From Starkeya sp. ORNL1 (GTDB lineage: Bacteria; Pseudomonadota; Alphaproteobacteria; Rhizobiales; Xanthobacteraceae): a DNA stretch of 64,000 bases. The stretch is taken from NCBI RefSeq assembly GCF_012971745.1, contig NZ_CP048834.1:3348001-3412000 (forward strand). The letters run 5' to 3'. A program made the position numbers and the translations under genes. Below the pieces are notes generated by a model, which was not told the origin of the DNA, ran no database searches, and saw only the letters and a program-made list of their open reading frames with translations. This document shows, in pieces, positions 33,118 to 42,288 of the stretch. The stretch's first letter is position 1. Every line of letters begins with the position of its first letter.

Positions 33118-34614
33118 TCATCCAGCGGTCGCCGGCGCGGTGCGCCGGGCGTAGAGCGCCGCCACCACCGGCACCAGCACGAACAGAACCGCACACAGCA
33201 TCAGCGCCGCCGAGATCGGCCGCGTAATGAAGATGCCGGCCGTGCCGTGGGAGATGGTGAGCGACTGGCGCAGCGAACTCTCGAACATCGGGCCGAGCAC
33301 GAGGCCAAGGATCATCGGCGGCGCCGGCCAGTCGAACCGCTTCATCGCCCAGCCAAGTGCGCCGAAGCCGACCAGCAGCCAGCAATCCTCGAGGCTGTTC
33401 GACTGCGAGAACACGCCGACCAGGCACACCGCCAGGATCGGCGGATAGAGCCACTTGTACGGCACCTTCAAGAGCTGCGCGAACAGGCCGGCCAGCGGCA
33501 GGTTCATGATCAGCAGCAAGAGGTTGCCGATATACATGCTGGCGATGACGCCCCAGACCAGCGTGGTGTTCTGGGTGAACAACTCCGGCCCGGGCCTGAG
33601 CCCGAACATCACCAGCGCGCCGAGGATGATCGCCGTGGTGCCGGAGCCCGGCACGCCCAGCGCCAGCATCGGCACCATGGCGCCGGCCGCGGCAGCGTTG
33701 TTCGAAGCCTCCGGCCCGGCGACGCCTTCGATGGCGCCGTGGCCGAACTCCTCGGGGTGCCTGGAGACCTTCTTCTCGGTGATATAGGCGACGAAGCTGG
33801 CAATGGTCGCCCCCGTTCCCGGCAGCACGCCGACGACGAAGCCGATGAGCGAGCCGCGCAGGATCGGCATGCGGCTGCGCCGCCAATCCTCCCGCGTCGG
33901 GATCACGTTCTTCACCTTGGCGACCGGGCGCGCGACCGCGGTGGTGCAGCCCGCCAGCACTTCGCCGATGCCGAACAGGGCGACGGTGAGCACGATGAAC
34001 TCGATGCCGTCGAGCAGCCAGACCGCGCCGAAATCGAAGCGGCTGACCCCGGTCTGCGGATCGATGCCGATGGTCGCCAGCACCAGACCGGCAACGCCCG
34101 AGGCGAGCCCCTTCACCACCGAGCCGCCGCTCACAGCGGCGAGCGCGACGAGGCCGAGGACGACGAGGGAGAAATATTCCGGCGGCCCGAAGGAGAGCGC
34201 CGCGGTTGCCAGAGGCGGGGCGAGGAAGGTGAGGCCGAGCGTCGAGATGGTGCCGGCGATGAAGGAGCCGATGGCGGCGATGCCGAGCGCGGCGCCGGCG
34301 CGGCCCTTGATGGCCATCTGGTAGCCGTCAATGCTGGTCATCACGGTCGAGGATTCGCCCGGCACGCTGATCAGCACCGAGGTGATGGTGCCGCCATACT
34401 GCGCGCCGTAATAGATGCCGGCGAACATGATGAGCGAGGCCGTGGGATCGGCGCCGAAGGTCAGCGGCAGCAGCAGCGCGATGGCCGCCGCCGGGCCGAT
34501 GCCCGGCAGCACGCCGACCAATTGGCCGAGGAACACGCCGAGGAAGCACATCAGCACGTTGTTGGGGGTCAGCGCAGTGGCGAAGCCGCCCATCAGGTTG
34601 ATCAGCGAATCCAT
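33118..34614 (-). CDS. tctA: tripartite tricarboxylate transporter large permease TctA (system 1)
   Basis: 498 residues, about 12 membrane segments. Family signatures are VLPGIGPAAAIALLLPLTFG and GIYYGAQYGGTITSVLISVPGESST near the N-terminus, and VLPGTGATIASFVAYITEKK with GVPGSGTTAIILGALVMFG in the middle. Forms the carboxylate channel with TctB, fed by periplasmic TctC and driven by the sodium or proton gradient. Ends 17 bp before the TIM-barrel gene. Confidence 0.9.
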   Translation of the reverse strand: MDSLINLMGGFATALTPNNVLMCFLGVFLGQLVGVLPGIGPAAAIALLLPLTFGADPTASLIMFAGIYYGAQYGGTITSVLISVPGESSTVMTSIDGYQMAIKGRAGAALGIAAIGSFIAGTISTLGLTFLAPPLATAALSFGPPEYFSLVVLGLVALAAVSGGSVVKGLASGVAGLVLATIGIDPQTGVSRFDFGAVWLLDGIEFIVLTVALFGIGEVLAGCTTAVARPVAKVKNVIPTREDWRRSRMPILRGSLIGFVVGVLPGTGATIASFVAYITEKKVSRHPEEFGHGAIEGVAGPEASNNAAAAGAMVPMLALGVPGSGTTAIILGALVMFGLRPGPELFTQNTTLVWGVIASMYIGNLLLLIMNLPLAGLFAQLLKVPYKWLYPPILAVCLVGVFSQSNSLEDCWLLVGFGALGWAMKRFDWPAPPMILGLVLGPMFESSLRQSLTISHGTAGIFITRPISAALMLCAVLFVLVPVVAALYARRTAPATAG

Positions 34615-34615
34615 C

Positions 34616-35068
34616 TTACGTGCCCCACGGACCGAGCGGCAGCGGGACTTCGAGCAGATACTCGAAGATGAAGGCGAGCGCGGCGGTGGTGCCGGCCGAG
34701 ACGATGGCGGACCGGATCAGCGGCAGCTTCTCCACATAGGCGTAGAGAAACAGCATCATGCCGAAGAGCGGAATGACGAAGCCGATGAAGCTGCAGGCGG
34801 CGACGGCGACGACGAGCGCCAGCAGGATCTCCATCGACTTGCGGATCGGCTCGCGCTCGGATGTGTCGGTCGGATGGCGGAACGCCGCGACGACGACGCA
34901 GGCCGAGAGGGCGAACAGCAAGATGCCGTAGATCAGCGGCAGGAAGCCGGAATCCGGCGCAAAGCCGGCCCAGAGGGGGAGGTCGAACGACCCCACCATC
35001 CAGACCAGGCCGAGCACCGCGAACATCAGGGCGAACAGCAATTCGCCGGAGAGCGCGGAGTGTTTCAT
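34616..35068 (-). CDS. tctB: tripartite tricarboxylate transporter small permease TctB (system 1)
   Basis: 150 residues with four membrane segments and the TctB pattern GSFDLPLWAGFAPDSGFLPLIYG at the first periplasmic loop. Located 1 bp before tctA and 4 bp after tctC, so clearly co-translated. Required for function of the large permease; specificity lies in TctC. Confidence 0.85.
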   Translation of the reverse strand: MKHSALSGELLFALMFAVLGLVWMVGSFDLPLWAGFAPDSGFLPLIYGILLFALSACVVVAAFRHPTDTSEREPIRKSMEILLALVVAVAACSFIGFVIPLFGMMLFLYAYVEKLPLIRSAIVSAGTTAALAFIFEYLLEVPLPLGPWGT

Positions 35069-35072
35069 GGCT

Positions 35073-36047
35073 TCAGGCCGGCTTGCCGAGCAGATCGCGA
35101 TAGAGCCGTTCCTGATTGGCGAGGAACGTCTCGAAGTCCTTGCCGTAAAGCGGCGCTTCGGTGGCGACGTTGTCGGCGATGTATTTCTTCATCGTCGGCG
35201 ATGCGTTCACCTTGCGCATGATATCCTGCCAATAGACCTGCGACGCCGCATCGACGCCCTTCGGCATGGCGAGCCCGCGCCACATCTGGAAGTTCGGCGC
35301 ATTGATGCCGCTCTCCTTCATGGTGGGCACGTTCGGGAACGCCTTGAACCGGTCGTCGCGGAACACCGCGAGCGGACGGATCGGGCCGTTGGGGCCGATA
35401 TGGCCCATGAATTCCAGCGGATTGCCGATCGAGCCGTCGACATGGCCGCCGAGCAGCGCGGTCAGCGATTCACCGCCGCTGTTGAAGTTGACGGCGTTGA
35501 TTTCCTTGCCGATGGCCCGCGAGAAGATGGTGATGGCCATCACGTCGGTGGTGCCGCCGGTGGAGAAATTGAAGGTCTTGTCCGGCTTGGAGCGGACGTC
35601 GGCGACGAATTCCTGCACCGTCTTGTATTTGGAGTCGCTCTTCACGAAGAGCAGGAAGTCGTCGAGCATGACATTGGCGATGGGCTGCACTTCGCTGAGA
35701 GTGCGCGCCGCCGGAGTCAGTATCGGGGTGATCTGGGTGGTGCCGTTCACCAGGATGATGGTGTGAGGATCGGCGCGACGGCTCGCCGCCACATAGCCGA
35801 TGCCGACGGCGCCGCCGCCGCCCGGGCGGTTGTTCAGCACCAGGGGCGTCGGGATCAGCTTCTCCTCGACGATGATCTTGCCGATGATGCGGGCCAGCAG
35901 GTCAGACCCGCCGCCGACGGCGAAGGGGATGACGAACTCTACGTCGCGTGTCGGCTTCCAGGCGCCTTGCGCGAATCCGAGGCCAGACGACAGGGCAAGT
36001 GACGCAGCTGATGCTCCAAGGAGCACCTCTCGACGAGATGGTGTCAT
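35073..36047 (-). CDS. tctC: tripartite tricarboxylate transporter binding protein TctC (system 1)
   Basis: 324 residues. Twin-arginine leader PSRREVLLGASAASLALS, mature from about residue 26. Bug-family features are VEFVIPFAVGGGSDLLARIIG, VLNNRPGGGGAVGIGYVAA and NFSTGGTTDVMAITIF. Captures a carboxylate in the periplasm for TctAB. First gene of the operon, preceded by an AT-rich region with the palindrome at 36095-36111. Bug proteins bind many different carboxylates, so the ligand is open. Confidence 0.87.
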   Translation of the reverse strand: MTPSRREVLLGASAASLALSSGLGFAQGAWKPTRDVEFVIPFAVGGGSDLLARIIGKIIVEEKLIPTPLVLNNRPGGGGAVGIGYVAASRRADPHTIILVNGTTQITPILTPAARTLSEVQPIANVMLDDFLLFVKSDSKYKTVQEFVADVRSKPDKTFNFSTGGTTDVMAITIFSRAIGKEINAVNFNSGGESLTALLGGHVDGSIGNPLEFMGHIGPNGPIRPLAVFRDDRFKAFPNVPTMKESGINAPNFQMWRGLAMPKGVDAASQVYWQDIMRKVNASPTMKKYIADNVATEAPLYGKDFETFLANQERLYRDLLGKPA

Positions 36048-36094
36048 TTGCGGTTCCTCCCAAGAACCAGTTCAGCGACGCTTTTGCGTCTTAT

Positions 36095-36111
36095 CTGAAT
36101 TATGAATTCAG
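36095..36111. promoter_or_regulatory. operator candidate upstream of tctC (system 1)
   Basis: CTGAATTATGAATTCAG, with perfect 7-bp arms around ATG, lies about 50 bp upstream of the tctC start codon in an AT-rich stretch (36090-36160) that should contain the promoter. The symmetry and size suit a dimeric repressor. No regulator gene adjoins this operon, so the regulator would be encoded elsewhere. Confidence 0.4.
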
Positions 36112-36324
36112 TTTGGCAGGCTGCGCACGGAATGCAATAGACTTTTTAGAGTGTAGCGTACTCTTGGGAAGGCAGCTCGCTAGACAACGTTATCTTGAAG
36201 AGTGGTCACCCTCTGCTTCGACCTACCCGAGGCTCGCGGAGCTTGCCCTTGGGCCCGCCTGAGCAGGACCTGTAGGCTCACGCCTCGGAGCCCGACCCAA
36301 AACTGGGCCCCCTTAGCAGAACCA

Positions 36325-36440
36325 CCTCATCCTGAGGTGCGCGGGCGCAGCCCGGGCCTCGAAGGATGCCCGCTAGCGATGGCCGTTCCCCTGCTTCAGC
36401 ATCCTTCGAGGCTCGCTGCGCTCGCGCCATGAGGATGTCA
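36325..36440. repeat. CGTCATCCTGAGG-family palindromic repeat
   Basis: CTCATCCTGAGGTGCGCG, CCTCGAAGGATGCCC, CATCCTTCGAGGCTCG and CATGAGGATG form the nested inverted repeats of this family. Between the tctC promoter region and the 3' end of the beta-propeller gene. The stretch 36112-36324 otherwise shows only AT-rich promoter-like sequence. Confidence 0.7.
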
Positions 36441-36474
36441 TTCTGAATCGGGCTCTCAGGAGAATGTCGAACGC

Positions 36475-37707
36475 TCAAAGTGGTGCGACGAGATAAGCCT
36501 CGTTGCCGACGCCGCCGACCAGCCCGACTGTCTCCAGCGACGCAGCGTCGAGGATCCACAGCCAGCTGCTGCCGGAACGCGACTTCGCCCCACCGGAGAC
36601 CGCCACATAGGCGCCGACCACGCACACGCCGCGCGGGCAGGCAGGGGAACCGTCCGGTGCCACGAGGGTGATGCGCCGGACCTCGCGTGCCGCCGTGGTG
36701 TCGATCCGGGAGACTGTGCCGGTCCGGTACGACGCCGCGAACAGTTCGCCGCCTGGGGCGAAGGCGCAACTCATCGGCCGGGTCGGCTCGTCGTCGCGGT
36801 CGGTGCCGACCAGCACCTCGGCGGTGACCGCGGGCGCTGGATCGCTCGCCGCCCGGGCAATGTCGATCAGCGAGATGATGTTGCCCTCGATCCCGGTGCG
36901 CGCGCTTTCGCGATTGGCGACGGCGAGCAGCCGCTCGTCGACACTGACCGCGATGCCGAATGGACCATGGCGAACCGGGATGCGAGCGATCTCGCCGCCG
37001 CGATCGCCGGCCAGCACGGCCGACAGGCGCAGCACCGAGACATCATCGGTGCCGCCATTGCCGGTGAACACAAGGCCGCCATGCGCCGCGGTGACCGCGA
37101 TGCCGGCTGGATCCGGGTAGCGGCCGAAATCCTCATGCGGCGAGGGATGGGCGCTCGGCACGCCCTCAGCGGCGAGCGGATAATTGTGCAGCACCGTCCC
37201 GTCGGCGGCGCGGATGACGGTGATGGCGCAGCCGCCGTCCTCGGTGCCGTTCCCCTCCCCAGCCGCGACCAGCAGATGCGCGCCATCCGGCGTCAGCACG
37301 CTGCCGACCGGCCCATAAGTGCCGGTGGCGATGATGCGCGAGACCGCGTTCAAGGTGCCGGTATTGCCGCGGTCCAGCGCGGCCTTGATGTCCAGCACTG
37401 TGACCGATCCGGCATGGCCGTGGGGCATGCGCGCGGTCTCGGCTGCGCTGGCGCTGCCGGCATGGTTGACGACGAACAAGCGTTCGAGTTCACGCGAGAC
37501 CGCGACGCCGACCGGCAGGCCGCAGGCCGGCGCGGGCGCGCCGTCGGGACCGGCGACGTCCGGCGTGACGCGCAGGCGATTGATGACGGCGCGGTCGGTT
37601 CCCCAATGCGCCGGATCGAGCGCATCATCGAGGCTGACGACGCTCAGCCAGGGATCCCAGCGTCCACACACCAGGAGATGCCGATCGGCAGGTGCGCGGC
37701 GCTCCAT
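36475..37707 (-). CDS. YncE/YVTN-type beta-propeller protein, function unknown
   Basis: 410 residues without a clear signal peptide. Repeated blade motifs suggest a seven-bladed propeller: GLPVGVAVSRELERLFVVNH, GPVGSVLTPDGAHLLVAAG, DPAGIAVTAAHGGLVFTGN, GPFGIAVSVDERLLAVANRE, PMSCAFAPGGELFAASYRTG, CPRGVCVVGAYVAVSGG. Related proteins include surface propellers and lactonase-like enzymes. Last in the second TTT operon, 7 bp after the thioesterase gene. Could be a lactonase for the pathway product, but no catalytic residues are identifiable. Confidence 0.6.
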   Translation of the reverse strand: MERRAPADRHLLVCGRWDPWLSVVSLDDALDPAHWGTDRAVINRLRVTPDVAGPDGAPAPACGLPVGVAVSRELERLFVVNHAGSASAAETARMPHGHAGSVTVLDIKAALDRGNTGTLNAVSRIIATGTYGPVGSVLTPDGAHLLVAAGEGNGTEDGGCAITVIRAADGTVLHNYPLAAEGVPSAHPSPHEDFGRYPDPAGIAVTAAHGGLVFTGNGGTDDVSVLRLSAVLAGDRGGEIARIPVRHGPFGIAVSVDERLLAVANRESARTGIEGNIISLIDIARAASDPAPAVTAEVLVGTDRDDEPTRPMSCAFAPGGELFAASYRTGTVSRIDTTAAREVRRITLVAPDGSPACPRGVCVVGAYVAVSGGAKSRSGSSWLWILDAASLETVGLVGGVGNEAYLVAPL

Positions 37708-37714
37708 CGCATCG

Positions 37715-38104
37715 CTATCCGGGATTGACCGGACGCGGCCGCCGGTGCTCGTCGATGGCGACGAAGGTGAAGGTCGCCTCGGTCACCTTCACCACGACAT
37801 CGTCCTCGCGCTTGCGCCGCCAGGCTTCGATGCGGATGCGGATCGAGGTGCGGCCGACGCTGATGACGGTGCCGTAGAAGCTCACCTCGTCACCCACCAG
37901 CACAGGGCTGTGGAAGGTCATGGCCTCGACCGCGACCGTCGCGGCGCGCCCGCGCGCCGTTCTTGTGGCGACGCTGCCGGCGGCAAGGTCCATATGCACC
38001 ATCAGCCAGCCGCCGAAGATGTCGCCGGCCGGATTGGTGTCGGCGGGCATCGCGATGGTGCGGATGACCGGAGGCTGATCGGGAGGATGCTCGCTCATCG
38101 TCAC
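37715..38104 (-). CDS. acyl-CoA thioesterase, YciA/hotdog family
   Basis: 129 residues. IAMPADTNPAGDIFGGWLMVHMDLAAG carries the catalytic Asp and the AGDIFGGW signature of YciA-type hotdog thioesterases, and MTFHSPVLVGDEVSFYG follows. An in-frame ATG two codons on is an alternative start. Hydrolyses acyl-CoA to free acid in the cytoplasm. Three bp from the AbrB-like gene, so in the same transcript as the BKACE enzyme, whose reaction yields an acyl-CoA (acetoacetyl-CoA exchange). Confidence 0.82.
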   Translation of the reverse strand: MTMSEHPPDQPPVIRTIAMPADTNPAGDIFGGWLMVHMDLAAGSVATRTARGRAATVAVEAMTFHSPVLVGDEVSFYGTVISVGRTSIRIRIEAWRRKREDDVVVKVTEATFTFVAIDEHRRPRPVNPG

Positions 38105-38107
38105 ACT

Positions 38108-39205
38108 CTAATCCGGCAAATCGCCATCGCGGGAGTCGATTGCGCCAGTCCGTCTGGCGAGACGGAACAAGGTCGGGGTCACCAGCAGCACCAGCGTCGC
38201 CCGCAGGATCTGGCACGTCACGATGAAAGCGACATGGAAGCCGATGGCATAGGCCATCACCGTGATCTCGACGATCCCCCCGGGCGAGAAGGCGAGCATC
38301 AGCGCGGCGAGCGGGAAATCCGTGAACAGCGTGCACAGCCAGGCGACCGCGAGCGTGGCGATCAGCAGGATGATGATCCAGCCGAGCGCCTGCACCGCGG
38401 TGGTGCGGATCTCCCGCAAATTGGTGCCGGCGAAGCGCGAGCCGGAGATCGAGCCGATCATGACCTGCACGAAGGCGACCAGCCAATAAGGCGGCGACAC
38501 GCTGGTCAGCCCGGCGACATGAACGGCGGCACTGAGCAGCATCGGCACCAGCATCACGCCGCCGAGCGCGGTGAAAGGCCGCCCGACAAAGAAGCCGATG
38601 GCGCCGCACGCAGTGAGGATCGCCCAGTCGAGCGCGGCGGCCTCGGAGACATGGCCGGCGGCGGCGGCAGCCGCGCCGTTCAGCGCGCCGGGCGGCAGCA
38701 GCACGAACTGCACGAAGAACGGCACGGTGAAGACCACGACAACGATGCGCACCGCGTGCACCAGCACCAGCAGCCGCACGCTGCCGCCCAGCGTGCTGCC
38801 GAGCAGCGTCAGCTCGCCGAGCCCGCCCGGTGCCGAGGCGAAGAAAGCGGTGACGTGGTCAAAGCGGCAGAGCCGCGTGAAATAGTACCAGCCGATAATG
38901 GTGACGATGACCGAATAGACCAGCAGCGCCAGCAGCACATCCCACCAGCCGAGGATCGACATCAGCACCGGCAAAGTGAAGGCGCTGCCGGCGAGCACGC
39001 CGACGAAGGGCCGCGCGAGGTTCCAGGCGAGCTTCGGCAGGAACCAGCGCCCGCCGGCGAGCGCCGCCGCTGCGGTGGCGAACAGCGAGCCGAGCGTCCA
39101 GGGCAGGGGCGTGTGCAGGAGAAAGAACAGATAGCCGCCGGCCGTGCCGATGACGAGGGCGATGAGCGTGTCGCGCATCGCGTCCATGAAATGCGTCTTG
39201 GCCAT
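38108..39205 (-). CDS. AbrB-family membrane protein (putative transporter)
   Basis: 365 residues, about ten membrane segments arranged as two similar halves. FFASAPGGLGELTLLG in the first half and LAFSPGGIVEITVMAYAIG in the second are the duplicated PGGxxE motifs of the AbrB/PF05145 family (named after a B. subtilis-like annotation, not the DNA-binding AbrB). Often proposed as transporters, biochemical role unproven. Between the BKACE gene (113 bp upstream) and the thioesterase gene. Confidence 0.78.
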   Translation of the reverse strand: MAKTHFMDAMRDTLIALVIGTAGGYLFFLLHTPLPWTLGSLFATAAAALAGGRWFLPKLAWNLARPFVGVLAGSAFTLPVLMSILGWWDVLLALLVYSVIVTIIGWYYFTRLCRFDHVTAFFASAPGGLGELTLLGSTLGGSVRLLVLVHAVRIVVVVFTVPFFVQFVLLPPGALNGAAAAAAGHVSEAAALDWAILTACGAIGFFVGRPFTALGGVMLVPMLLSAAVHVAGLTSVSPPYWLVAFVQVMIGSISGSRFAGTNLREIRTTAVQALGWIIILLIATLAVAWLCTLFTDFPLAALMLAFSPGGIVEITVMAYAIGFHVAFIVTCQILRATLVLLVTPTLFRLARRTGAIDSRDGDLPD

Positions 39206-39318
39206 GAATCACCGGCAGGCCGCCGCGGAATTCTGGCGACCGTCCGCTCTGACAGCGGCAGGAATGGATGGGGCCGGAATCAGCGTCCGACCCCATCCGG
39301 GTCATACCGGCCGCAGGG

Positions 39319-40233
39319 TCAGCTCGCAACCCGGGTGATGGCGCGATCGAGCGGCGGCAGGCCGAGCATGGCGCGCGCTTCCGCCGGCGTCGCGAGCTCG
39401 CGGCCATAGGCCCGGGCGAGCTTGGCGAAATAGGCGACGATCTCGCCATTGGTGGGATAACCGAGCTCGGCATATTCGTAATCGCCGATGCCGATCGAGA
39501 CGTGCCCGCCGAGTTCCATGGCCAGCGTCGCCGCCGGCAGCAGGTTGCACTCCTTGCCGTTCACCGTCCATTCGATCTTCTTGCTGGTGGGCAGGGCGCG
39601 GATATAGGCCAGCGCATCGTCCGTGGTGCAGCGATGGCCGCCGACGATGCCGCCGCCGGAGAAGCAGAGCTGGACGAAGCCGGGTTCGCGGAACACGCCC
39701 ATGTCGAGCAGAGCGTCGACCTGGCGCAGGAACGGGATGCCCCAGCAGGACAGATGCGGCCGCACCCCATTCGCGTGCATGCGCTCGGCCAGGAACATCG
39801 TGGTCTTCACGGTATTGACGTAAGTGTGCTCGGTGGTCTCGAAGCGCTTGTTGGCGGCGTCATAGACGTCGAGATTGGTGCTGCCGACATCGATCGCCGC
39901 CATGTCGGCGCGGGCGTTGGGATCCTCGCCCATGCGCACGATATGGGCCGAGCGCGCCTCGTCGCCCTTGATGGTGTTCTGGCCGAGGGTGGAATCGATG
40001 ATGAGGTCGGTGCGCTCGCGAATGCGGCGCGCGATGTCGAGATAGACCTCCGGCTCGTAGCTCGGCGCGCCGTCAGGCTGGCGCGCATGGAAATGGATGA
40101 TGGCGGCGCCGGCCTTCTCGCACTCGACCGCGTCGCGTGCGATCTCCTCGGGCGTGAACGGGATGTGCGGATTGAGGTCGCGCATCTTGTACTCGTTCAC
40201 GCGCGCGAGGATGATGAACTTCTTCTTCGACAT
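39319..40233 (-). CDS. BKACE family beta-keto acid cleavage enzyme
   Basis: 304 residues, DUF849 TIM barrel. Zinc ligands are expected at IIHFHARQPDG (His-x-His) and the conserved EYAELG segment near the C-terminus. IDSTLGQN and DVGSTNLD lie in the substrate pocket. Family enzymes condense a beta-keto acid with acetyl-CoA, releasing acetoacetate and a new CoA ester; the founding member is 3-keto-5-aminohexanoate cleavage enzyme. Five bp after tctA of system 2, so it probably acts on the imported acid after oxidation to a beta-keto acid. The dehydrogenase at 43354-44295 could supply that step. Confidence 0.85.
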   Translation of the reverse strand: MSKKKFIILARVNEYKMRDLNPHIPFTPEEIARDAVECEKAGAAIIHFHARQPDGAPSYEPEVYLDIARRIRERTDLIIDSTLGQNTIKGDEARSAHIVRMGEDPNARADMAAIDVGSTNLDVYDAANKRFETTEHTYVNTVKTTMFLAERMHANGVRPHLSCWGIPFLRQVDALLDMGVFREPGFVQLCFSGGGIVGGHRCTTDDALAYIRALPTSKKIEWTVNGKECNLLPAATLAMELGGHVSIGIGDYEYAELGYPTNGEIVAYFAKLARAYGRELATPAEARAMLGLPPLDRAITRVAS

Positions 40234-40238
40234 GCCTG

Positions 40239-41756
40239 CTATCCTTTCAGTGGAGGCGTGGTTGCGGGATCCGCGGCGGGCCTGCGGCCGGTGCGGAGCT
40301 GCCGGTAGAGCGGCGCCAGGACGAAGATTGCGGCGAGCGCCAGGAGGCACGCGCTGATCGGGTTCTGCAGGAACACCAGGTGGTCGCCATTGGAGATGAG
40401 CAGCGATCGGCGGTAATTCGCCTCGATCATGTAGCCGAGCACGACGGCGAGGACGAAGGGCAGGAAGGGAAAGTCGAGCGCCCTGAGCAGATAGCCGACG
40501 ACGCCGATGGCCAGCACGAGATAGAGGTCGAATTCGCTGCCATCGACCGAATAGATGCCGGAGAAGATCAGGGCGAAAATGCCGGCGCGCAGGAAAGCGC
40601 GTGGCCGGTTCACCAGCCAGATGATCGGGCTCAATATGATGAGGCCGAACACGAACATGCCGATATTGGCGACGAACAGCCCGCCGAACAGCCGGTAGAC
40701 GACATCCGGATGGCTGCTGAACAGCATCGGCCCGGGATGCAGGCCATGGATCAGCAGCGCCGCCAGCAGGATCGCCGCGGTGCTGGTGCCGGGAATGCCG
40801 AAGCTCAGCGTCGGGATCAGTGCGGTGAGCGCGACCACATTGTTCGCGGTCTCCGGCGCGATCACGCCTTCCTCGGAGCCCTTGCCGAACTTCTCCGGCT
40901 CCTTCGACCAGCGCTTGGCCTCGTTGTAGGACATGAAGGCGGCAATCGAGCCGCCGCCGCCCGGCGTCAGCCCCTCGATGAGGCCGAGCACCACGGCGAT
41001 GAACTGCGGCACCCGCAATTGCCAGAGCTTCCTCAGGCTCGGCAACTTCAGCCGCGTGGAGCGCTCGGTGACCTGTTCCGGCCAATCGCGTTCGCGGGCC
41101 TGGATCATCAGTTCGCTGATGGCGAACATGCCCATCATCACCACGATGACCGGGATGCCGCCGAGCAGTTCGGCGTAGCCAAAGGTGTAGCGGGTGACGC
41201 CGGATACCGGGTCGGTGCCCACCGTCGCCAGCATCAGGCCGAGCACGCCGGCGATCAGGCCTTTCACCACTTGGCCGGAGGACAGCGAGGCGATGACGCT
41301 GATGCCGAGTATGCCGAGCGCGAAATAGGCCGGCGGCGTGAAGAACAGCGCCACCTTGGAAAGTTGCTGCGCCGAGAGCGTCAGCAGCAGCAGGCCGATC
41401 AGGCCGCCGATGGTGCCACCCACCAGCGACAGGCCGAGCGCTTCCCCGCCCCGCCCCTGCCGGTGCATGGCATAGCCGTCAATCACCGCGGCAGCCGACG
41501 ATCCGGACGCCGGCGTCCGGATCAGGATGGCCGGAATCGAGCCGCCATATTCGGAGCCGATATAGATGGCGCCGAGCAGCACCAGGGCGGCGGACGGGTC
41601 CATGCCATAGGTGAAGGGCAGCACCAGCGACATGGCGATCGCGGTGGAGATGCCGGGCAGCGCGCCGCCGCACATGCCCCAGAGCACGCCGGCGATCGCC
41701 GCCATCAGGACGGTCGGGGACGTCATCCCCTGCCAGACATAATAGAGTTCGTTCAC
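40239..41756 (-). CDS. tctA: tripartite tricarboxylate transporter large permease TctA (system 2)
   Basis: 505 residues, about 12 membrane segments: GGALPGISTAIAMSLVLPFTYG, AIYIGSEYGGSIPAILIRTPASGSS, TPGGGGSIAAFMSYNEAKRW and GIPGTSTAAILLAALLIHG. Clearly homologous to, but diverged from, the TctA at 33118-34614, so the two systems did not arise by very recent duplication. The channel of the second carboxylate importer. Confidence 0.9.
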   Translation of the reverse strand: MNELYYVWQGMTSPTVLMAAIAGVLWGMCGGALPGISTAIAMSLVLPFTYGMDPSAALVLLGAIYIGSEYGGSIPAILIRTPASGSSAAAVIDGYAMHRQGRGGEALGLSLVGGTIGGLIGLLLLTLSAQQLSKVALFFTPPAYFALGILGISVIASLSSGQVVKGLIAGVLGLMLATVGTDPVSGVTRYTFGYAELLGGIPVIVVMMGMFAISELMIQARERDWPEQVTERSTRLKLPSLRKLWQLRVPQFIAVVLGLIEGLTPGGGGSIAAFMSYNEAKRWSKEPEKFGKGSEEGVIAPETANNVVALTALIPTLSFGIPGTSTAAILLAALLIHGLHPGPMLFSSHPDVVYRLFGGLFVANIGMFVFGLIILSPIIWLVNRPRAFLRAGIFALIFSGIYSVDGSEFDLYLVLAIGVVGYLLRALDFPFLPFVLAVVLGYMIEANYRRSLLISNGDHLVFLQNPISACLLALAAIFVLAPLYRQLRTGRRPAADPATTPPLKG

Positions 41757-41778
41757 AGCGTGATCCTTTCCGGCGCCG

Positions 41779-42273
41779 TCAGTGCCAGCCGATGAAATCG
41801 GGCAGCACGCCCGCCGGCATGCGCACGCCGAGAACCGTGACGAAGAGCAGGTAGAAGATGCCGGCCGCGATCACCGCGAAGGCGATGACGCCGAGCGTCG
41901 GGCGCCGCCCGTAGAACATCGCCACCGCGAGCAGCAGCAGTCCGACAGAGATCGCATAGCCGGCATAGGGAAGGATCACAACATAGAGGATGGCGATGGC
42001 GAGCAGCCCGGCGGCGAGGAAGTGCCCCCGCCGCGTGAATTCGCCATCCTCGTCTTCCGGAAACGCCTCGGGTGCGGCCGTCGACGGCCGCACCACGAGG
42101 GACTGGTAGATGAGGATGAGCGACAGGCCGGCCAGCACCACGGCGAGGAGCTTGGGCAGGCCGTCGGCGCCGACGCTGCCGCTCATGGCGCTCTTGGGGA
42201 TGGCGTCGGAGCCGATCCAGTAGAGACCCGACAGGATCAGCAGGAAGACGCCTGCAATGGCGGAGGTCGGCAT
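41779..42273 (-). CDS. tctB: tripartite tricarboxylate transporter small permease TctB (system 2)
   Basis: 164 residues, four membrane segments, with the TctB-like periplasmic loop SGSVGADGLPKLLAVVLAG. 22 bp before tctA and 15 bp after tctC of the same operon. A hydrophilic acidic linker (PEDEDGEFTRRG) separates the membrane halves. Confidence 0.83.
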   Translation of the reverse strand: MPTSAIAGVFLLILSGLYWIGSDAIPKSAMSGSVGADGLPKLLAVVLAGLSLILIYQSLVVRPSTAAPEAFPEDEDGEFTRRGHFLAAGLLAIAILYVVILPYAGYAISVGLLLLAVAMFYGRRPTLGVIAFAVIAAGIFYLLFVTVLGVRMPAGVLPDFIGWH

Positions 42274-42288
42274 GGCGCTATCCTCCGC

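Noticed and set aside
33247..34671. Plus-strand open frame of about 470 codons opposite tctA (system 1)
   Set aside because: Extremely charged, repetitive composition complementary to membrane-segment codons; no start signal.
36157..36173. AGAGT...ACTCT inverted repeat upstream of tctC
   Set aside because: Arms of only 5 bp in AT-rich sequence; not better than chance.
37319..39409. Very long open frame on the plus strand opposite the beta-propeller, thioesterase and AbrB-like genes (about 700 codons)
   Set aside because: Composition is dominated by Arg, His, Gln, Asp and Gly, typical of antisense frames in GC-rich DNA, and it lies wholly opposite three genes with clear family motifs.
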